Assembly: GCA_003996215.1 (NCBI GenBank) | Contig: QJPP01007241.1 | Span: 248,001-312,000, forward strand | Direction: 5' to 3' | Source of the DNA: Jaltomata sinuosa | Lineage: Eukaryota; Streptophyta; Magnoliopsida; Solanales; Solanaceae | Length of the DNA: 64,000 nt | In this document: positions 56,816 through 64,000 of the stretch, piece by piece | Position numbering within the stretch: the stretch's first letter is position 1 | Layout of the letters: each line of letters opens with the position of its first letter | The notes under the pieces: generated by a model | Told to the model about the DNA's origin: nothing | The model's database searches: none | The model's input: only the letters and a program-made list of their open reading frames with translations | Position numbers and translations under genes: made by a program

Positions 56816-58398
56816 ACTTGGCCATTAGTTTTGGGAAAAACAAGAGTTTAAAGTTAGAGATTTGCCTTAATAGGAAGGACAAATAAAAATCATCATATTT
56901 TCTACTTTCTTTATTAGTACTACTACTTTATTACTTTTTTCGTTAATTTTTATTTGTTCACTATACTAAAAATAAATGTGCAATAATAGTTCTCTAATTT
57001 ATGAAATCAAGAAATAATTTCACACTTAGTTCCTAATTTATCTTTATTATTAATTATAGACACTTTCTTATTATATTTTTCAAGATATTATATTTATTAT
57101 ATTCAGAGGATAATAAGGTAAAATTACCCTTTTATTTATAGTTTTTTAATAATTGTGCAAAGTCAATAGTGGACAATATTATTAGACGGAGAAAATATTT
57201 ATTTATTATTTTCTCCGTTACATACTAGTTGTCCACCTTACAATAATAATTATCCTAAATTATTTATTTATTTATCAAATTAGGATAAAATTAATTAACC
57301 CCTTCATTCATTTTTACTTTTCGCACCCAAATATTTTCATGGCTATTTTACCACACTATATTTATTAATTGATCTTTAGTATTAGGACTTAGAAAATGAT
57401 TTGGAGAATAAGTAATTAATGTTAACTAAGAGTAAAACATTCAAAAAAAATAATTGTCTTTTCTTGATATGTGAAAAGTCATGAAAAGTAAAAATAAAAA
57501 TCTATTTTTGAAATAGTGGACAAGTAAAAATAAACGGAGAGAGTAAATATTTTTCATATTACCCCTACAATTAATATTTTTTGAAAGCCTAAACAAGCTT
57601 GTAAGTTCCAAAATGTTTCTTTTTCAAAGAAGTGGGTAAATGGTAAATTAGTTTCTTTTTTCAAAGAAAGAGTAAAACAACTTATCTTATTTATGATTTC
57701 TTAAGGAGCTTGTAAAAGAGAAAATGGACAATTAATATGAGACGGAGAGAGTAATTACAATTAGAATGATTAAGAATTCTTTGCCCCCACAATTTACTAT
57801 TGTTTTGATTTAACAAATTAAATCAAGGGAATTAATAAAGATGATGGACATGTCATGTCTTAGGTGGTGCCATTGAAGATTGAAAATGAAGGGTCATGTG
57901 TGGTGATGGTGATGAGAAGTCATCTATGCTCTCAACATATGATCAATGCTTTAGCTCAATATATTTATCTCTTTAATTTATTTTGTGACATATTTAGTAA
58001 AAATAAGAATATCTTTGTTTATATCCATAAATATAAGCGCTTAGATCAATTTATGTGTACCTCAATTAGTCCATCAGACACGTATTGACCATAAAAAAGG
58101 ACCTAATTAGATAGTGGTGGCCATGAGGCTTTCCTTACGCATATTTCTATTCTCTTTGTTTGCAATATATTTTCGACTAAACTTTTGAATTTAAGAACTA
58201 AAATAAAATTACGAATTTATGAACTGATCGCAAGAATGAAAAAAGAAAAATATCTGAAAAGAAAAAAACATCAAACTTGACACGAATAATTAGTTGCATA
58301 CCTAAACTATTCATAGTTTTACTTATTTCTTTGAACTTGGCTATTTTATAATCCTTATTCCATGGACGATCTCATCCCATAGAAGTGACACACACACT
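56816..58398. other. Spacer made largely of Stowaway-like fragments
   Basis: 56930-57210 and 57210-57750 contain worn pieces ending in TTAGACGGAGAAAATA, CTCCGTTACATACTAGTTGT, and ATGAGACGGAGAGAGTAA, in both orientations. The frame at 57864-58088 (74 codons) lacks a recognisable motif. No gene seen. Confidence 0.5.
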
Positions 58399-58866
58399 TG
58401 TTGGGTATTTGTCGTGATTTTCTAACCATAATTAGTTATTCCTTTTTGTAAGAGGAAAGCACAAATCTTCCATAATTGGATAGTTCTTTTACTTGTAGGA
58501 AAATATTTATGACTCTATAAATAGAGGTTCATTCCTTCTAACTTGGTAGCATCCACAATGTACTCTTAAGGGCTTTGAGAGTTTTGTTTAGAGGGAGACT
58601 TTGTGAAACACAAGTATTGCGGTGTTACTTGTGTGAACCTCCTTTTTATTCTGAGTGAATTTTTGAGGTTGCTTCTCTCGATATTTTGTACTCTCTTTTA
58701 TATAGTGAATTGCTCAGCTCCTCTTGTGGATGTAGGTCGATTGACCGAACCACATTAAATTATTGTGTCTCTTGTGGTATATTTCTCGTTTGTCTTCTTA
58801 CTTGGCGTTTTTCGAAGTTTGCTTTGTTAGCTTCCGCATGACACCTGATTATTTTCGATCCTAACA
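58399..58866 (+). repeat. Copia-type LTR, probably solo
   Basis: Begins TGTTGGGTATTTGTCGTG and ends TTTCGATCCTAACA. A TATA box (GACTCTATAAATAGAGG, about 58510) sits about 155 bp before the TTTTATTCTGAG stretch, a normal LTR promoter layout. No primer-binding site follows and no polypurine tract precedes. I could not match a 5-bp target duplication, so boundaries may be off by a few bases. Confidence 0.65.
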
Positions 58867-59486
58867 ATAGTTGCCACGTGGATTTTTCTATCTACATTGC
58901 ATTGTTGTTAAAATATACTTTTTACCTTTTAAAATTCGTTAGTTTTTAGATTATTTTTCGAGATAAAGATTATCAAACAATTACGTTCAGAGGGTAATAA
59001 GCTGGAGTCTAGGAGAGGGTTTTCTAGGGTTGGGGGTAGACAATTTTTGAAGGTTAATTTTGTCCCATCACTATTTTTTAATTAATTATTGAATATAATT
59101 TACTAATAAACGTCTCTCTTTAATCTATGAGTTAATTCCTTTAATCAGGTTAACAGTAAGTAGAAAACCAATGTTCATCATCTTTTGATAGAAGAAAGAG
59201 ATATTGAAAGTACAATAAACAAAAAAATGTGAAACAATTTTGGGTACATAAATGGGACAGCTTCAACAATTTCACAATTGTTGGGCCCTGGCTTTGAAGA
59301 TGCTGCTATATTTCTCAGATCAATTAAATGAGAGCATTGGTAGCTGACAGATGATTAGTCCCGTGTTTCATATTACTTGACTCCTTTTGATCTAACACAC
59401 TCCTTAAAATAACTTTAATTAAATGTGTAATTTACTTAACTAGCGTTATTAATGATGCTTTCGAACTTTAAATTTGACTACTACTA
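58867..59486. other. Spacer, nothing recognised
   Basis: No open frame of note and no clear repeat. Confidence 0.5.
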
Positions 59487-59951
59487 CTACTTTATGTAGT
59501 TATTTAATACTAAAGAATAGTATAGAAAGAAAAAATTCTCTTGATTTGCTAAAATGAATAAGTAAATAGAACCTATTTCAAAATAGCAGACTTTTTTCGG
59601 TACTGTTATCTTATTCGTGATCATACCATGTGTGCAGACATGGTAGGAATTAGTGCCCTCACGATCACGAATAAGATAACAGTACCTGCATTCATCAATA
59701 ACCTTGTTTTGATTCCTATAGCTATGTTTCACCTCTAGATTTCCTAGCAAGCTTATACAGAACCTGCATTCATCAATAACAACATTATAGTGGAGGTTTC
59801 CCTCCTTCAACATTAGGATGATTTTCTTTGAGTCAACATTAATTTCAATAGGAGTGAAGTTATGGTGAACAACTATCTTAAGGCCTTCCAGTAGAGCAAT
59901 TGGCTCCATTTGGTTGTTGGTGGCCCAAGTATAGGCTCTAAAAAAAACCAA
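59487..59951 (-). pseudogene. LINE RNase H-like domain with altered end
   Basis: NNQMEPIALLEGLKIVVHHN and FTPIEINVDSKKIILMLKEG match the RNase H-like domain of plant L1 ORF2. From about 59760 onward a VIDECRFC segment is repeated as VIDECRYC through a duplication of about 79 bp, and after that the frame enters an inverted repeat and loses homology. The upstream acidic region contains the (CCCCCT)n microsatellite. Confidence 0.8.
59599..59686. repeat. 24-bp perfect inverted repeat in the LINE
   Basis: Arms at 59599-59622 and 59663-59686 are exact complements, starting GGTACTGTTATC and ending GATAACAGTACC. The 40-bp loop includes its own small stem ACCATGT/ACATGGT. TGCATTCATCAATAAC follows the right arm and recurs about 79 bp later. 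Confidence 0.9.
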
Positions 59952-59980
59952 AATCTAGTCTTCATTATGGTTAGTAAAGA

Positions 59981-60008
59981 CCCCTCCCCCTCCCCCTCCC
60001 CCTCCCCC
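59981..60008. repeat. (CCCCCT)n microsatellite in the LINE
   Basis: About four to five CCCCCT units inside the RNase H region of the LINE, coding a Gly-Arg-like stretch on the minus strand. Confidence 0.85.
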
Positions 60009-60284
60009 AATTCCTCCAGGACCAGGTTGCCCAGGCAAGATCCATTGGTATTAAGTTTGATGAAACCCCTTAGAGAAGGGTTTCACTTAATGTTGATGGG
60101 ATGGTGGGAGGGATAGTAGCATTGTTTGATTGGAGGTAGTGAAATTCAATTGCAGCAGAGTAAGCACTTTCAAAGGATGGTTTGTTCTTTTTATTATTGA
60201 ATAAGTTTTCATTCTTATATATGGCTCAAAGGCCGGAAGGCAGGAGCCTATCCCAAGTGATGAAGGTGTAGTAATTTCTCTTAG

Positions 60285-60497
60285 CTAGAGCAGACCAGGT
60301 TTGAGTCCAGTTGCTATAGTTAAAGGAAACTTGTCAAGTAATGGGAAAGTCATCATTGCTCCTTCTAATAAGGTTGACCAAAATTTATGGGTTGCATTGC
60401 ATCCATGGAAAATGTGATCAATGTCCTCCTCTTGACTATTGCAGAAGCTACAGTTTGGGTTGACATCAATACTCATTCTAATGAGAGTAGAATGCAA
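60285..60497 (-). pseudogene. LINE zinc-binding domain (zf-RVT)
   Basis: 70 codons with CSFCNSQEEDIDHIFHGC, giving the Cys-x2-Cys...His-x3-Cys pattern of the domain that follows reverse transcriptase in plant L1 elements. The preceding wording KITTPNKIKFFLW lies in another frame. Confidence 0.85.
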
Positions 60498-60634
60498 GGA
60501 AACCTTTTGTGTTGAGGTAACCAGAGGAAGAATTTGATCTTATTAGGAGTAGTGATTTTTCAAATCCAGTTGAAGTTATTGTTGTCAGGGTTTTAGAAGT
60601 TAATGAGAGAGGGGGCCATGATATTCCAGTATTT

Positions 60635-60850
60635 CTAGTACGGGTGGATGCCTTCAGGACCAGGAGCTTTGATAAGTTTGAAGGAGAAGACAACTCTTCT
60701 GATCTCTTGTGCAGATGTGATGGCATTAAAGGAGACATGGTCATCATTGCCAATAGAGCCCATAGAAAAAGGATTATTCTGGCAGTGGTTATGAGAGGAG
60801 ACATAGTTAGAGGTGTATAGGTTCATGTAGAAGAGATAGATCTCCCTCAT
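60635..60850 (-). pseudogene. LINE reverse transcriptase, N-terminal stub
   Basis: 71 codons ending VVFSFKLIKAPGPEGIHPY, the first RT motif (K-A-P-G-P-D-G in the family, D to E here). After it the sequence jumps to the zinc-binding region: the catalytic motifs are deleted, not mutated. Confidence 0.85.
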
Positions 60851-60910
60851 GATTTTGTGGTGCTCATAAACCCAATTTCTAGAATCATCTTTAAGGGGAT
60901 TGATTTTGTT

Positions 60911-61165
60911 TCATCTCCTCCAATTGAGAGTAGAAGTGTGGAAAAATCTAGTGTTAGAGTCACCTTCAATTAACCAATTGATTCTAGACTTAGACCTTTT
61001 AAAATCACTCTCTTGCCTAAGGGTTTCATTGAATTTTTTAGAAAGAGTATCCTCAAGGTTATGGAGGAAAGTGCTAGTAGGATCGATCGTGGATGGATTT
61101 TGAATTCCAACAAACCTAGTTAGGAGCTTTCTCCTCTTCTGATAGATATTGCCAAAGATATCCAT
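60911..61165 (-). pseudogene. LINE ORF2 linker fragment
   Basis: 84 codons containing LRQESDFKRSKSRINWLIEG and DSNTRFFHTSTLNWRR, the conserved W-L-x-E-G-D-x-N-T-x-F-F-H segment just before the reverse transcriptase of plant L1 elements. Confidence 0.85.
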
Positions 61166-61204
61166 ATACCAATTTTTTGCTTTAGTTTCAAAGTCAAAGA
61201 TGGC

Positions 61205-61429
61205 CTAGGTGATGTTAGTGTTGCTCTCAAAGGAATCCTTGACCAAGTTGATAAAACCAGGGTGAGAACACCACATTGTTTTCACCCTGAAAGGTTTATC
61301 AGAAGCATGAATCCTATTGGTGAAGTGTACCCTAAGAGTACAATTATCGGAGTGAATTCTAGGAAGATGGGTAATAGAGGCTTCTGGAAAAATGTGGATC
61401 CAGGCCTCATTAGCTAAGCATCTGTCCAA
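61205..61429 (-). pseudogene. LINE endonuclease C-terminal fragment
   Basis: MDRCLANEAWIHIFPEASIT then HLPRIHSDNCTL match the end of the APE-type endonuclease of plant L1 LINEs, where family members have L-D-R and a conserved S-D-H. Here the H is N. 74 codons. Confidence 0.8.
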
Positions 61430-61560
61430 TCTTTCAAGAATAAGGCTACCTCTGATCTTGTACCTTTTGTTGGTACAGGTATACTTACTACCTTTAAAGC
61501 ATAGATCAAGTAATTTTCTATTGTTAATGCAATTTCAGATCAAGTAATATTTGTGCCTTT

Positions 61561-63540
61561 AAGGAAATCAAGTTTCTCAATATCTCATAACGTGAATTTT
61601 ATAATCATATTTGTGGAACACATCTGAAACTGATTTTTTTCTTTCTTCATAACCTGAGTGGATTTCTCCAAATATTCATATTGTACCCCCACATTCCCTC
61701 TTAATAGGCTTTCAATAGGAGATTATTTTTTTTTGCCATATGTTATGACATTTTCACATGCTCTTGCTTTTCCTAGCTTGCCTTTCTAGTCAAATCAGAG
61801 ATGAGTTTTAGAAATCCAAGCTAACTTAGTCCTCGTTTATGAGACAAAGGATGAATTAGATATTTCTTGGTTCATCCTGGTAGCCTCCTATCTTTTATTG
61901 AGGAACCAGTTTTTCCATTTCTCAGCATATGCTACATTCTTTTATAGGTCTAATACTATATTAAGAAATGAATTTAGACCTAATTCGACTCCAAAACTAA
62001 CTCATAAAATAAAAATTATCAAAAATCATATAAAAAGATTGATTGTCCATTCTCAATAACACATTTCCCTTTCCCTTTCCCTTCTTGGTTCCCTTATGTA
62101 ATAAAAAAAAAAATCTAGTAAGAGGATTTCAAACATATATGAGAAAGACAAACCTTTGTAATATTTGAATACATTGTTTATAAACAAAATATGACTAAAA
62201 CTTGGAGGCCTCACCATATTTACCTATAATTATATTTGTCAAATTTGTTTTTAAAAATGCTTACTTAAGTCGAGAGTGATCTACTGGAAATAGTATTTTC
62301 ACCTCATACAAGATAGGAATAAGGTCTGTGTATACTTCACCTTTTTCAGAATTCACTTATGAAATCACACTGAACATGTTATTATTGTTGTAATCTTTAG
62401 GTTAAATTATATATATTTATATATATTATATATATACACACACATGTGATTAATATGTTAAAAAGAATAATCAATCTAAATATAAAAATATCATCTTTGT
62501 CAAAATTCGTGGTTCCTCTTTTCTATCCTTTAAGATAGAACTTTAGGACACATGGAAATAAATTAAATGGATTGCATCCAAAAAAAAATGGAGAGAAAAA
62601 AGGTGAAAGCTACACTATCCTAGTTATGATTGCCAGCTAATAGGTATTTCATCCATTTTAGATTCCATAGAGTGATATTTTGAGTTGAACATGTAACTAA
62701 ATTTTCATAAAAATAAAATATTGCAAATATTTATTATTTTTCAAATAACCTTATTACTAGTATTTAAAAAAATTAAAGAATTTGCAGTTTGATAATAACT
62801 ATTTCAATTATTTTAAATATTTAACTATTAGATTATGATATATAACAGTATAATGTAATTTTAAAGTTGTTGATCATATTTTAAAAAAATTAAACCCAAT
62901 CTTTTAGGCAAATTTCTTTGTGTTGAATACCCGTTTGATACTTTGTTCTCTAACTCTTCTCATTTTTTGGACGAGACAACCCATCTTTATCTAGAAGTCT
63001 TTTTTTTCTACCAGCTCTTGAAAAATAACGTTAGACTTATATATTATTCTTTGCATGTTTTAAATATATAACTAGCGTTTCTTTTTGGGGTACGATTAAA
63101 CTCTTTCTTTTAAATATTGAACTTACAAGTGAATTAAGTACAATTATTTTTTGACCTTTTATATTCAAAAAAAAAGAAAGGAAGAAGGTTACACTAAATA
63201 TAGTCTGACCTTGTTGTAACTGTTAAAATACATAATATATTCTTTCCATCTCATTTTAAATATCGTTTTAGCTCTTTTCACTTCCAAAAATTTCTAAAAA
63301 ATACTATTTTATGAAAAATAATAAATACAAAGTATAATTTACTAAATTATTCCTAGTAATTAGATGTTTTTTCAAAAAAAAAAATGAGTAGAATTAGAAA
63401 GAACTACTTTTCAAATATTAAGAGTATAATTGAAAATAGTTACAATTCTAATATTAAATTCTTAAAATGATAATTAATTTAATATAATTTTTTAAACTAA
63501 ATCAACTACTATTAAAATGAAACAGATAAAATAAAATAAT
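61561..63540. other. AT-rich spacer with a SINE tail
   Basis: No gene. About 62290-62391 (GGAATAAGGTCTGTGTATAC, AAATCACACTGAACATGTT, ATTATTGTTG) is a worn plus-strand SINE/RTE 3' end. (TA)n and CACACACATG tracts lie at 62410-62445. Confidence 0.5.
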
Positions 63541-63660
63541 AGAGTAGATAAGATTTTATTGGTCCATAAAATCCAAGTGTGTTGAAACTTGTGACAAGGT
63601 TTTTTGTTGTTTTTAAGGTGAAGCAACGTGGTAACTTCTTGTCCTAGGATATACTATTGT
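63541..63660 (+). repeat. Direct partner of 44830-44975
   Basis: GTAGATAAGATTTTATTGGT, TTTTTAAGGTGAAGCAACGT and GGTAACTTCTTGTCCTAGGA match the earlier block in order. See that entry. Confidence 0.6.
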
Positions 63661-63800
63661 TTTATTAATAGCACAAGACATTTTATAATGTAAGGTTTAA
63701 ATAAATAATTTAGTGCTTTATGAACATGGGGCTACATCTCCAACAAAATGTCATATTTCAACCCTTACGTCCAAAACATCCTATTTTTACAATAAAAAAT

Positions 63801-63910
63801 TACAACAACAACAATATACTCAGTATAATTTCATAAAAATATAGTATAAAAAGATAGAGTATACGCAAATCTTATTTCTATCTCAGAGATAGAGCCGAGG
63901 AGCCGAGTGA
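63801..63910 (-). mobile_element. SINE/RTE 3' end, minus strand
   Basis: The plus strand starts ACAACAACAACAATATACTC and continues GATAGAGTATACGCAAATCT, TTTCTATCTCAGAGATAGAG, the reverse of the TTG-ended tail seen at 22693-22787 and 35915. It runs into a more GC-rich segment (63895-64000) with a repeated GTGCCAGC word that I cannot identify. Confidence 0.65.
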
Positions 63911-64000
63911 CGTGCCAGCGCTACTAATTGAGTGCCAGCACGTTCTGTCAGTAAGAAGGTAGTCGGCGCCTTTCAAAGCACTTTCTATTTCTAGTTAGCG

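Larger units (their letters stand above)
59590..61560 (-). mobile_element. L1-type LINE, internally deleted
   Basis: Minus-strand ORF2 pieces appear in order: endonuclease C-terminus (61429-61205), linker (61165-60911), start of reverse transcriptase (60850-60635), zinc-binding region (60497-60285), RNase H (59951-59650). The RT palm and thumb, which normally take hundreds of codons, are missing between about 60640 and 60600. The 5' part (ORF1 and most of the endonuclease) is also absent. Frameshifts separate the pieces. The RNase H places it with the plant L1 branch that carries this domain. Confidence 0.85.

Noticed and set aside
1..64000. CRISPR arrays, bacterial operons, prophage or integrated pararetrovirus
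   Set aside because: The window is plant nuclear DNA. No regularly spaced identical repeats with unique spacers, and no viral coat or movement protein motifs, were seen.

Overview
This is a plant nuclear window, almost certainly Solanaceae. The evidence is one intact, intron-rich plant gene (RAD51B), AT-rich spacers, and a dense load of elements typical of that family: tRNA-derived SINEs of the TS/SolS type, an RTE-clade LINE, Tourist-like and Stowaway-like MITEs, and Ty3/gypsy LTRs that start TGTCACGA on one strand. I cannot resolve the genus from sequence alone.

Layout. 1-9.2 kb is retrotransposon territory: a solo LTR with perfect 5-bp target duplications (730-2907), then the 3' LTR and decayed gag-pol of a minus-strand, 5'-truncated chromovirus-type Ty3/gypsy element (2984-9199). 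9.2-20.5 kb is mostly AT-rich spacer with a MULE-like element (11090-12570), a small unnamed minus-strand gene of 55 codons (13050-13217), minisatellites, LTR fragments and a stack of MITEs that ends 66 bp before the next gene. 20.56-31.21 kb is RAD51B on the plus strand: twelve coding exons join in frame to 371 residues, with Walker A and B motifs intact. Its introns carry at least eight transposon insertions, and intron 3 has a GC donor. 31-59 kb has no convincing gene. It holds a 5'-truncated RTE LINE with a 15-bp target duplication, a long foldback, an AT minisatellite, a satellite-like array built on a ~138-bp unit, many MITEs (one a three-level nest), a triplicated SINE, a full-length SINE with a 15-bp target duplication, a solo-LTR-like copy and three pairs of diverged non-coding repeats. 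59.5-61.6 kb is a minus-strand L1-type LINE that has lost most of its reverse transcriptase core. The last 2.4 kb is AT-rich.

How the parts relate. The one gene with a secure function is RAD51B, a RecA-family homologous recombination mediator. Most of the rest is mobile DNA at different ages. Target duplications, one paralogous empty site and the nesting order allow relative dating: in intron 1 a local duplication and a MITE insertion can be separated, and at 47.6-49.0 kb a hAT MITE sits inside a SINE that sits inside a Stowaway-like MITE. The DNA immediately upstream of RAD51B is MITE-derived, so its promoter and leader probably include transposon sequence.
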